This document shows positions 1-6,460 of a stretch of DNA of 11,255 nucleotides, piece by piece (position 1 is the stretch's first letter; each line of letters opens with the position of its first letter). Both the position numbers and the translations under genes were made by a program. Source of the DNA: an uncultured candidate division Zixibacteria bacterium. Lineage in GTDB: Bacteria; Zixibacteria; MSB-5A5; GN15; FEB-12. A model generated the notes under the pieces. The model had not been told where the DNA came from. It ran no database searches and worked only from the letters and a program-made list of their open reading frames with translations. Location: positions 1 through 11,255 of the forward strand of contig CAJVYT010000118.1 in the NCBI GenBank assembly GCA_913009765.1, in the 5' to 3' direction.

Positions 1-96
1 GGGAGGAGTGAGGGGCTGTGAGGCGAGGTGAGAGGAATGGAATTAATTGATGTGCGTAGGTTTTTGGCTTGTTGTGTTGTGTTGTTTTTTTTTTTT
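1..96. other. Non-native low-complexity sequence outside adapter
   Basis: G/T-rich low-complexity sequence ending in a poly-T run, immediately outside an Illumina adapter. It resembles unreliable bases read past the end of an adapter rather than genome. The short reading frames here have no biological meaning. Confidence 0.85.
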
Positions 97-162
97 CAAG
101 CAGAAGACGGCATACGAGATATATCAGTGTGACTGGAGTTCAGACGTGTGCTCTTCCGATCT
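97..162 (-). other. Illumina TruSeq index adapter (left end)
   Basis: These 66 bases are the P7 flow-cell sequence (CAAGCAGAAGACGGCATACG...), an 8-base index ATATCAGT (ACTGATAT on the other strand, which I recall as TruSeq index 25), and the read-2 primer ending GCTCTTCCGATCT. Native sequence starts at 163. The same 66 bases occur inverted at 11176-11241, so the contig has an artificial terminal inverted repeat. Confidence 0.98.
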
Positions 163-530
163 CCAGCTTGAGAGTTTACAACTCCACCAAGACCTACAGT
201 ATCAGCACCGGAACCATCATTTCCGGCATAGTTGATAAAGAGACCAAAATCAAAGTTTCCGGTAAAACCAGGAATAAGGGTATCACCAACGATTGGATCG
301 TATGATGAAGGACCATAAATCCGGAAACCATTTGTAAAACTAGCTTTTGCAGTTAAAGTACTTGTAAACCGCATGTCAAACGTTACAGGCACACCAGGGA
401 TAATCAAAGTATCACCAGCAGTATCAACATAAGTACCTGTGGTAGCATCAAGAGTAACAGAGCTTGCGCCAGCCATTCCAAAAGACGCTACGATTAAAAC
501 AAGAGCTAAGAAAAATGAAATACGCTTCAT
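163..530 (-). CDS. Secreted protein, unknown function (3' end lost to adapter)
   Basis: About 122 native residues from an ATG at 530, preceded by a clear AGGAG Shine-Dalgarno at about 538-542. The N-terminus is a signal peptide: MKR, a hydrophobic core at residues 5-19, then a small-residue cleavage region around GASS (21-24). The mature part is rich in Thr, Asp, Gly and aromatic residues and contains FRIYGPS (residues 70-76), resembling beta-rich surface or exported proteins of FCB candidate phyla; I cannot name a family. The frame runs on into the adapter, whose translation (DRKSTRLNSS...) is spurious. The real C-terminus, which may carry a sorting or dockerin module, is missing. It lies 326 bp downstream of the dockerin gene on the same strand, so they may form a unit of exported proteins. 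Confidence 0.8.
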
Positions 531-856
531 TTTCTTCTCCTAATTTTTGTTGTTATTATCAATTAAGAGTGACAGACATATTAATTCATTCTTTTTCCCC
601 CTCGGGAATCGTTGTAAAAAAATCACAGGCGAGAGCCAACTAGCCTTAAGAAGATTAATAACGTTTTTATAAGAGTGTATTAATTGTCTACTATGTGAAG
701 CGTGTGCGTTTAACCTCTTTTTTAAACGTCCTCCTTTCCACAGTTTAAAATTGTTTACATTTATCAATTCAAAAAACGAATCGATTATTTTCTTTTCTTT
801 TTGAAAAATAATTTTATTATTCATAATTATTTCAATCTTGTCATTTTTACTTTTTA
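531..856. other. Intergenic region with no clear gene
   Basis: 326 bp between two minus-strand secreted-protein genes. An open frame crosses it on the minus strand (540-875) but starts inside the dockerin gene, is Lys/Asn/Ile-rich and looks like chance. The only structure I see is a 7-bp inverted repeat, CGTTTAA/TTAAACG, at 707-713 and 722-728 with an 8-nt loop. I found no convincing promoter. Confidence 0.5.
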
Positions 857-1963
857 TCACAAACAGTCCGCACATGGCACCGGTCCGGAAGGATTTCCAA
901 ACATATAATTCACCATATATACCAAATCGGATACATTTATATTACCGCTGCAGTTCACATCTCCCGCTTCAAACGGAACAGGGTCTGGTCCATTTTGGAA
1001 GCTGTATGCTATCAAATATACCAAATCGGATACATTGATAGTTCCATCAGAAGAACCGTTGATATTACCACAAATATATGAGAGAAGCACAGTTAAGGAA
1101 CCATTAATAACGTTGATATTCGCAGAATCTAATATTGCTATCGTGTCAAGGGCTATTACCATCGAGTCACAGCGGGAAAGGTCAATCGGCTCACCGAGTA
1201 CACGAGATACTTTTTCATAATTTGTACAAAGTTCACCCACCCATTGCGTACATTCCCAACACGTAGTATCTACAATCTCTAACGGAAGCCATGTAATAGA
1301 AGAACCGTCAGATCGGGCAAACCCAAAATGGTCTTTAAATTGGGTTTGAATAAGCATATTCACTGTGCGGTCTAATTCCTCATCAGCCATCGGGAATACA
1401 TCAGCAAGAATTCTCAAAAGAACCCCGCCCTGCTGACCGGCAGGAATAGGAGGAACCACTCCGCTACCAGGAAGGTCAGCGATACCTACAATATTTATAT
1501 CTGTTCCCAATCCTGAGATTGAACGAGTGTCTAAAAATTCCCATCCCGATGTTAATGTTCCGGTTGAGTCAAAATTACCGACAGTATCTAAATAAACGGT
1601 ATCATAAAAGAAGTCATACGGATCCCAAGAAAAAACTTCAACGGAGTCAATACAAACTCCTCCACTGGAATTTATACAATCCCAAAAAGTAGTGTCATAC
1701 ACTGTCATTGTATCGGTTTGAAAAACCATGACATCAGGTCGGTCAAGCTGAATCCAAATATTAAATCCGGCTATTTCATCATATAAATTGTCTAAGAAAA
1801 TTGAGATTGGAGTGTTTAAAGAATTCGGCATTGCTGTAGTATCAGCAACTTTTAGGGTAATACTTGGAATCTGAGCGTTAGATGTGGAAGTAAACAGTAC
1901 CATCAAACAAATGACAGCCGTTACAACACCACGTATCATGGAAAGCCTAAGCGGAAAAATCAT
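857..1963 (-). CDS. Secreted cohesin-like/dockerin type I protein
   Basis: A 368-residue exported protein. The start at 1963 has a strong GGAGG about 6 nt upstream. The signal peptide covers residues 1-30 (hydrophobic core about 12-25, predicted cleavage SNA|Q). Residues ~35-200 have the pattern of a cohesin-like beta-sandwich (ITLKVADT..., then 'IAGFNIWIQLDRPDV'). The C-terminal 71 residues form a dockerin: two EF-hand-like calcium loops, GNINGSSDGTINVSDL (~299-314) and GDVNCSGNINVSDL (~334-347), each followed by a VY-hydrophobic helix. Cysteines near 298, 338, 364 and 367 could form disulfides. Dockerins bind cohesins, so the protein probably takes part in assembling extracellular or cell-surface proteins; substrate unknown. 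The gene ends TGA, followed at once by an in-frame TAA. It has its own promoter and a long leader. Confidence 0.85.
   Translation of the reverse strand: MIFPLRLSMIRGVVTAVICLMVLFTSTSNAQIPSITLKVADTTAMPNSLNTPISIFLDNLYDEIAGFNIWIQLDRPDVMVFQTDTMTVYDTTFWDCINSSGGVCIDSVEVFSWDPYDFFYDTVYLDTVGNFDSTGTLTSGWEFLDTRSISGLGTDINIVGIADLPGSGVVPPIPAGQQGGVLLRILADVFPMADEELDRTVNMLIQTQFKDHFGFARSDGSSITWLPLEIVDTTCWECTQWVGELCTNYEKVSRVLGEPIDLSRCDSMVIALDTIAILDSANINVINGSLTVLLSYICGNINGSSDGTINVSDLVYLIAYSFQNGPDPVPFEAGDVNCSGNINVSDLVYMVNYMFGNPSGPVPCADCL
917..1036 (-). repeat. Duplicated dockerin calcium-loop coding repeat
   Basis: A 21-bp identical segment (core ACCAAATCGGATACATT) occurs at 917-937 and 1016-1036, exactly 99 bp (33 codons) apart. 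It encodes NVSDLVY in both halves of the dockerin, reflecting internal duplication of the EF-hand-like module. Confidence 0.85.
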
Positions 1964-2257
1964 ATAACTCCTCCGAGGGGTTAATAAGTCGTTAATATTT
2001 TGTTTAATCCCTTAGCTAGTACCTATACTCAATTACTCCGAAACGCAATACGATATCACGCTGTTTGAGGTATCATTATTAAGTTGTTAATCCGTTAACA
2101 TTTGACTCAATAAGTATCCTGTTAGTAAGTTTCGCACCGCCCCCACGACGGTTAAAAACGAAGTATTCTTATAGATTTGAACTACTCGGAAGAGTAAGCT
2201 TTCTGTGGTTTCGTATGAAAAATGTGTTTTGCTTGTTATTACTTGTATCTATCATCC
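1964..2257 (-). promoter_or_regulatory. Long structured 5' leader of the dockerin gene
   Basis: About 290 nt lie between the predicted transcription start and the start codon. The leader holds a GC-rich hairpin in an otherwise AT-rich region: on the plus strand ACCGCC (2136-2141) faces GACGGT (2147-2152), flanked by GTTT (2129-2132) and AAAC (2056+100 to 2159, i.e. 2156-2159). One pair is C/A on the plus strand but G-U in minus-strand RNA, so the stem is complete only in the dockerin mRNA. I do not recognise a known riboswitch class. Confidence 0.4.
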
Positions 2258-2263
2258 GAGTCG

Positions 2264-2292
2264 AATATACAGCCAAAGAATTATTTTGTCAA
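2264..2292 (-). promoter_or_regulatory. Sigma70-type promoter for the dockerin gene
   Basis: On the minus strand, TTGACA (2292-2287), a 17-bp spacer, and TATATT (2269-2264). A perfect -35 box, optimal spacing and a 5/6 -10 box predict a transcription start near 2257. Confidence 0.6.
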
Positions 2293-2658
2293 TAGAAAAA
2301 ATTCAAATTTTTAAATTCCTCTGTTTTTTCATTTGAGTACATTTCATTACATACCTCTTATCTATAAGATTCTTATGTTTGAAAAACATCATAGAATTAT
2401 TTTTTTTCAATTATCATCTATATCTTCTTTATTATATCAAACTGATATTGCAATCGACATGCCGCTTTCTTTTGATAAGTAAATTAAGACGACTATTTCA
2501 CTTATATGGCGTTATTTCCACAGAAACCATTTGATTGTTCAGCTTTTGCACAGAAATATCATATACTGTTATCAAAGTAAGAATTATTCTGCACTCTTAA
2601 TATGCAGAAAATTACACCTATTACAAATACATTTATATAAGGCTATTGCTTTTTAAAC

Positions 2659-2686
2659 TTGTCAGAATATAAAATCAATGTATTAT
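2659..2686 (+). promoter_or_regulatory. Sigma70-type promoter for the hydrolase operon
   Basis: TTGTCA (2659-2664), a 16-bp spacer, TATTAT (2681-2686), predicting a start near 2693 and a 57-nt untranslated leader. A 6-bp inverted repeat ACTTAT-GAAAA-ATAAGT (2690-2706) overlaps the predicted start site and could be an operator or a 5' mRNA hairpin. Confidence 0.5.
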
Positions 2687-2749
2687 TCCACTTATGAAAA
2701 ATAAGTAATACACATATCGCAGGACTTTAGTTGTAAAAGGATATAAAAA

Positions 2750-3634
2750 ATGGCAAAACTATCTAGACAGACAAAAGAGACAATAAAAACTATCATCGTT
2801 CTCATTATAGTGGGACTGTTATTAACAGCTTATGCTATTTACCCTCTTAATAATTCTGACACATTATTTGCCCGTGCTGATATAGAACAATATAACAGTG
2901 ATTCTCTCCCTCCAAACGAAAAAGGGCTGTACGATAATTCTGAATGGGTCGTTGATACCTTTCGGGTTGAACCGGATGGGCTTACATCGCTTGCTTGTCT
3001 ATATATATCAGACTCGTCATCTGATTCAACTTTAGGAACTGTCATAGTTATCCCGTCATCAGACACAATCCGAAGCTCCCAACTTACGCTAATTGAAGAA
3101 CTTATCAAAAACTCTTATGCTTGTATAACTTACGATCAACGGGCATCAGGTTTATCTTCAGGTAAATATCACGGTTTTGGGGTTTTGGAAGCTGATGATT
3201 TACAAGAACTTATTGGTTATCTTGAGATTCATGGACAAATAACACCTCCTCTATATATAGTAGGAACAGAACTGGGAGCCGATGCTGCTCTAACTTGTGC
3301 CGTAGATGAGTCGAGAATAAAAAAAGTCGTCGCAGTTGAACCTTTTTTTACAACTGACAATGTTATAGAATCAGCACAAATAAAACATCACTCTATCTGG
3401 TTCCCTTTTTATAATGGGGTTATGTATTGGTGGTATAAATTGAACTCAGGCTATGAACCTGCATATAGAGAACTTGCAGATATATCCCCGGTCTCTTGTA
3501 AAACCCTCATTCTTACAAATGTCGACAATGAAGCTGTGTCAACGCTTAAATCTCTTTCAGAAACATCACTGCTTACAATCAAAAAAAAGGATAATAATTC
3601 CATCCCTGTAATCCTCAAATTTATAAATGAATAA
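2750..3634 (+). CDS. Membrane-anchored alpha/beta-hydrolase-fold protein, atypical nucleophile
   Basis: 294 residues; ATG preceded by AAAAGGA at 2735-2741. One N-terminal membrane anchor (residues 13-31) after a positively charged start suggests the catalytic-like domain faces outside the cytoplasmic membrane. Residues ~95-200 follow the alpha/beta-hydrolase plan: strand TVIVIPSS (97-104), TYDQRASGLSSG (127-138, corresponding to the common YDxRGxGxSxG), and the nucleophile-elbow position GTELGADAAL (172-181), where the usual GxSxG serine is Glu174. It may therefore be a non-catalytic member or use different chemistry. The C-terminal third has a weaker match; no acid or His of a triad can be assigned with confidence. 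It is followed after 45 nt by the AhpD-like selenoprotein gene, probably cotranscribed. Specific function unknown. Confidence 0.75.
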   Translation: MAKLSRQTKETIKTIIVLIIVGLLLTAYAIYPLNNSDTLFARADIEQYNSDSLPPNEKGLYDNSEWVVDTFRVEPDGLTSLACLYISDSSSDSTLGTVIVIPSSDTIRSSQLTLIEELIKNSYACITYDQRASGLSSGKYHGFGVLEADDLQELIGYLEIHGQITPPLYIVGTELGADAALTCAVDESRIKKVVAVEPFFTTDNVIESAQIKHHSIWFPFYNGVMYWWYKLNSGYEPAYRELADISPVSCKTLILTNVDNEAVSTLKSLSETSLLTIKKKDNNSIPVILKFINE

Positions 3635-3679
3635 CCAATCTTTTAAATAATAACAGAATAGCGACAAAAAGGAACAGCT

Positions 3680-4219
3680 ATGGCTTTTATTGACTATATT
3701 GAATATGATGATGCCCCTGATAATTTAAAAAAACTTTACGACCGTTACGGCGGTAAGACAAAAACTCCCGCAAATATTGTTCGTATAGCAGGCACAAATC
3801 CGCCTGCGATGAAAGCTCATCTTGATTTGTACAGGGCTATCATGTTTCAAAAATCTGATCTCAGCCGACACCAACGAGAGATGATTGCTGTTGTTGTTTC
3901 ATCAATCAACCAGTGTCACTACTGAATTGAACATCATTGGAATGCGTTGCATTCTCTCGGTGGAATAGACATGAGTTTAAAAACCCAACTGGTTAACAAC
4001 TATAAAACTGCTGACATCACTGAAAAAGATATATTAATATTGAACTATGCAGAAAAAATCACCACACAACCGGCATCAATTACTAAAGATGATATAGCAA
4101 AATTAACAGATAATGATTTTTCACAAGAAGCAATACATGATATTGCACAAGTAGTTTCATATTTTAATTATGTCAACCGTATGGCAGACTCTTTGGGTAT
4201 TGAGCTGGAAAGCGAATAA
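3680..4219 (+). CDS. AhpD/CMD-family peroxidase-related selenoprotein (in-frame TGA = Sec82)
   Basis: Two same-frame open segments, 3680-3922 and 3926-4219, are separated only by TGA at 3923-3925. Joined they give 179 residues, the usual size of peroxidase-related AhpD-like proteins. The TGA falls at the second redox Cys of the family's CxxC motif: SSINQC79-H-Y-[TGA82]-IEHHWNALHSL, where relatives read SxINxCxYCxxHHxxAL. The downstream half also matches the family (ILNYAEKIT, VVSYFNYVNRMADSLGIE). A stable stem-loop lies just after the TGA. I read this as a CxxU selenoenzyme, likely a thiol-dependent peroxidase or disulfide reductase; substrate unknown. The SD AAAAGGA lies 6 nt before the ATG. 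It is probably in an operon with the hydrolase upstream. The alternative is a nonsense mutation, which conserved sequence on both sides argues against. selA, selB, selC and selD are not in the window. Confidence 0.85.
3932..3962 (+). promoter_or_regulatory. Candidate bacterial SECIS element
   Basis: Starts 6 nt after the in-frame TGA. The upper stem is perfect, GAATGC (3940-3945)/GCATTC (3949-3954), with apical loop GTT whose first base is G, 21 nt after the TGA. A lower stem CATC (3932-3935)/GGTG (3959-3962, one G-U) is separated by a 4x4 internal loop. Bacterial SECIS elements lie directly 3' of UGA with a G-bearing small apical loop contacting SelB, and this fits. It also encodes protein (HHWNALHSLGG). 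Confidence 0.7.
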
Positions 4220-4246
4220 ATATTATTGTATATTGAAGTTTTAAAA

Positions 4247-4274
4247 TTGACAGATTCCTACAATTCTATATCTT
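4247..4274 (+). promoter_or_regulatory. Possible promoter for the T9SS cargo gene
   Basis: TTGACA (4247-4252), 16 bp, TATCTT (4269-4274): perfect -35, 4/6 -10, start near 4281. The 93-bp gap to the previous gene leaves room for independent transcription, but readthrough from the upstream operon is equally possible. Confidence 0.35.
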
Positions 4275-4312
4275 GCCTAAAGAACAAACCAAAGAAAAAA
4301 GAACTTGATTGA

Positions 4313-5833
4313 ATGACACGTTTGAAATTTTTTTTATCCTTACTTCTTTGCATTTGCACTCATACTATCAAGGCAAACAGCAAAGATATATTTTTTTTAG
4401 ATCCGGTTATTGTTGACCAGTCATTTGATGATTTTTCTGAAAGCCAACATTCCCCAAACCTGATCCTTGACAATAACGGGTATCTTTTAACATATCAAAT
4501 TGATGGTGTTGATGGCTGTAATGTAAAAACAATCCGCTTTCATACCGACCCGCAGTTTAATACGATTTCTGAATACTTTCTTTTTGACTCTACGCAATCG
4601 CCTTTAGTTCCAACCGTATGTCAAATAGGTAATAAAAAACCATTTTTTTGGTTTAGTCGTCACATTAATACACAGAGTAATGATACCTTATTTGAACAGC
4701 AGCTTATGCTGTATGACGGCGACAGACCAACCGAAGAGGAACTCGAAAAAATACATTCCTTGTATACTTTAGAGCGGGCAAATTCATACCGACCACAATT
4801 TATGAATGCGGGGAATAGAATTTATTGCGAAATACTCAAAAAAGAACTGTCCGACCCCGGCAATAATAGATATGAATTTTTCTTACGCTCATTAGACTCA
4901 GCATCATCTGACATCTACCCGTTAAACCTTCATTTTTCAGCTAATGGGAAAACAGCACTTACCGAATATGGTGATTCTCTGCTGATTATCAAATCATGGG
5001 TTTTCTGTACGGAAGATGAAAACCTTAATTGTATTAAATGGGCAACAGGATATAAAGCATATATTGTTTTTGAAAATAAAATTCAATCAATTCACGCCTT
5101 AAGCTCAAACGAAATATCAGACAAAAATCTGCAGCCGGATGATATTTTTGTCCGCTCGGTAAACGGTGAAAATTTATTTGCACTCCGACAAAGTAATCAG
5201 CTGATGAAAATCAATCTTGAAACAATGAGTTTTGAAGAACTGTTAGATTTATCGCTCTATACAAATCAAAAATATAAAAAAATAATTCCAATCCAAACCG
5301 TTGATTATTGTATTGTTATTCTTATTGATGATGACAACAATAGTACAATTATGCGGTTTGACCCTCAATATCAATTTGTCGATTCTGTTTCTATTCCTTT
5401 TGAGGGAAATGTCACCGAAATTTCAGACTTTGTCTATGATAAATCCCAGGATAAACTTTCGTATGCGTATGCTGCGAATCTTTTTGAAAACAATTCTCCT
5501 ACCCGTATATTTTTACAGTCTGTACTCTTTGACAAAGATTTAGTTTTAACTCCGGCTTCGGAATTACCTGACAGGTTCACACTCTCGCAAAACTACCCCA
5601 ACCCGTTCAACCCGACAACTACAATTAAATATTCTATTCCTCAAGACGGACATACAACTATTGATATATATAATTTATTGGGGCAAAAAGTTTCTACTTT
5701 GTATGATGCCAACCAAACTGCCGGTGAGCATTTTCTCAATTGGGATGCGAGTAAGCAATCATCAGGGATTTATCTTGTCAAAGTCTCTTACGATAATCAA
5801 ACAAAAACAATCAAGACAATGTTGTTGAAATAA
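4313..5833 (+). CDS. T9SS-secreted protein with C-terminal Por sorting domain
   Basis: 506 residues. The signal peptide covers residues 1-21 (MTRLK, hydrophobic FFLSLLLCIC, small residues KAN). Residues 22-~415 are an Asp/Asn/Ser-rich, strand-rich domain I do not recognise; recurring short hydrophobic strands and DxDxN-type turns could fit a beta-propeller-like fold. Residues 417-506 are a classical type A T9SS sorting domain: LPDRFTLSQNYPNPFNPTTT, IKYSIP, TTIDIYNLLGQKV, GEHFLNWDA, SSGIYLVKV and a basic, hydrophobic end TIKTMLLK. Exported by Sec, it should cross the outer membrane by the Por system, where the sorting domain is normally removed and the protein released or anchored. The ATG at 4313 has only an A-rich upstream (AAGAAAAAAGAA), not a strong SD. 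Function of the cargo unknown. Confidence 0.9.
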   Translation: MTRLKFFLSLLLCICTHTIKANSKDIFFLDPVIVDQSFDDFSESQHSPNLILDNNGYLLTYQIDGVDGCNVKTIRFHTDPQFNTISEYFLFDSTQSPLVPTVCQIGNKKPFFWFSRHINTQSNDTLFEQQLMLYDGDRPTEEELEKIHSLYTLERANSYRPQFMNAGNRIYCEILKKELSDPGNNRYEFFLRSLDSASSDIYPLNLHFSANGKTALTEYGDSLLIIKSWVFCTEDENLNCIKWATGYKAYIVFENKIQSIHALSSNEISDKNLQPDDIFVRSVNGENLFALRQSNQLMKINLETMSFEELLDLSLYTNQKYKKIIPIQTVDYCIVILIDDDNNSTIMRFDPQYQFVDSVSIPFEGNVTEISDFVYDKSQDKLSYAYAANLFENNSPTRIFLQSVLFDKDLVLTPASELPDRFTLSQNYPNPFNPTTTIKYSIPQDGHTTIDIYNLLGQKVSTLYDANQTAGEHFLNWDASKQSSGIYLVKVSYDNQTKTIKTMLLK

Positions 5834-5857
5834 GTAACTTTCTCTTTTTCTGACGTT

Positions 5858-5985
5858 GCGAACGGAGTCCGCGAAAGTTCGCCTAGGCGAATGGCAATCT
5901 TATCTTTTTATAATATTTCTATGATAAAAAGGATTGTTGAAAAAGTAAAATCTGTCTTTCAAAACCCTTCTACTTAGGCGGACTC
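5858..5985. repeat. Inverted-repeat-rich intergenic block
   Basis: Between convergent genes. It contains a perfect 14-bp palindrome TTCGCCTAGGCGAA (5878-5891), an overlapping GCGAAC/GTTCGC pair (5858-5863/5877-5882), and GAGTCCGC (5865-5872) facing GCGGACTC (5978-5985). The right edge reads TCATCCTGAGTCCGCCT on the minus strand, the style of dispersed intergenic repeats (CATTCTGAG...-type) common in some environmental bacterial genomes. It is GC-richer than its surroundings. It may act as a terminator or be a decayed repeat. Confidence 0.4.
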
Positions 5986-6013
5986 AGGATGACTTGAAAT
6001 ACAACAACTTATA

Positions 6014-6039
6014 CTATTTCTTCAAGCTCTAAGAAATAG
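6014..6039 (-). terminator. Hairpin at the end of the toxin gene
   Basis: CTATTTCTT (6014-6022)/AAGAAATAG (6031-6039), a 9-bp perfect stem with an 8-nt loop, overlapping the stop codon of the Fic gene (6029-6031). No strong U-run follows on either strand, so intrinsic termination is uncertain. Confidence 0.35.
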
Positions 6040-6460
6040 CATTTAATATTTTTAATTTGAGTTCTTCATTTTCCATATCATCATTGATAACAGCACATAA
6101 AATTTCATGTAAAAGCTCTTTATTAATATTTCCATTTGCCACATGATAGCTTATGTTTTCCATTTCTGGGAAGAATCTTTGCATAACTGAGAGATACCCA
6201 TTTGATAATAAAAACTGAGCACCCAATGAAATTGATATTCGCTTATTCCCATCTACAAAACAATGAAACTTACAAGTACAGAAGAACAAATGTGTTAGTT
6301 TATCTTCAAAATGAGGATAATAATCGTCATTTTGAATATGTTCTAATATCGATTCAAGTTTTGAAGTATCTAAATACCCCTTTTCTCCACCACCACTTAT
6401 ATCAATAGTTGTTCTATGAATCTCAATTGCTTGTTCAAGCGTAAGATAAATTAGAGACAC
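6029..6460 (-). CDS. doc: Doc-type Fic-domain toxin (death-on-curing family)
   Basis: 143 residues from a GTG start at 6460, with SD GGGAG inside the end of the upstream gene. The Fic signature is H66-CFVD70-G-N72-K73-R74. Like Doc (HxFxDANKR) it lacks the second Arg of AMP-transferring Fic enzymes (HPFxxGNGRxxR), which suggests Doc-type phosphotransferase activity; Doc phosphorylates EF-Tu and arrests translation. The rest fits the all-helical Doc fold: an N-terminal IYLTLEQAIEIH helix and GYLDTSKLESIL (28-39). Its start overlaps the stop of the partner gene by one base (TAGTG), implying translational coupling and balanced synthesis. Probably the toxin of a type II toxin-antitoxin or related defence module. 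Confidence 0.85.
   Translation of the reverse strand: MSLIYLTLEQAIEIHRTTIDISGGGEKGYLDTSKLESILEHIQNDDYYPHFEDKLTHLFFCTCKFHCFVDGNKRISISLGAQFLLSNGYLSVMQRFFPEMENISYHVANGNINKELLHEILCAVINDDMENEELKLKILNAIS

Larger units (their letters stand above)
1964..2749. other. Divergent intergenic region, 786 bp
   Basis: It separates the minus-strand dockerin gene from the plus-strand hydrolase operon. It holds the dockerin leader and promoter on the left and the hydrolase promoter on the right (listed separately). Between 2293 and 2658 it is AT-rich with long A/T runs, and I see no gene, RNA or repeat. Confidence 0.7.

Noticed and set aside
47..305. Two plus-strand ORFs spanning the left adapter
   Set aside because: They translate adapter (FFKQKTAYEIYQCDW..., SSRRRHTRYISVTG...) and the antisense of the secreted protein.
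540..875. 111-aa minus-strand ORF
   Set aside because: Overlaps the dockerin C-terminus in another frame, lacks an SD at a sensible start, and has Lys/Asn/Ile-rich composition typical of AT-rich noncoding DNA.
2215..2295. 26-codon plus-strand ORF with hydrophobic N-terminus (MKNVFCLLLLVSII...)
   Set aside because: Looks like a signal peptide but has no SD, no continuation, and lies over the dockerin promoter and leader; probably chance or a remnant.
3923..3925. TGA as Trp or Gly in an alternative genetic code
   Set aside because: Position is the redox Cys, not a Trp/Gly site, and a SECIS-like hairpin follows. The dockerin gene ends in TGA, though an in-frame TAA directly follows it, so that gene alone is not decisive.
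3947..4219. Separate 90-aa gene downstream of a truncated 81-aa gene
   Set aside because: Its 'start' is TTG encoding a Leu in the family motif HHWNALHSL, it is in frame with 3680-3922, and the pieces join into one AhpD-like protein through TGA as Sec.
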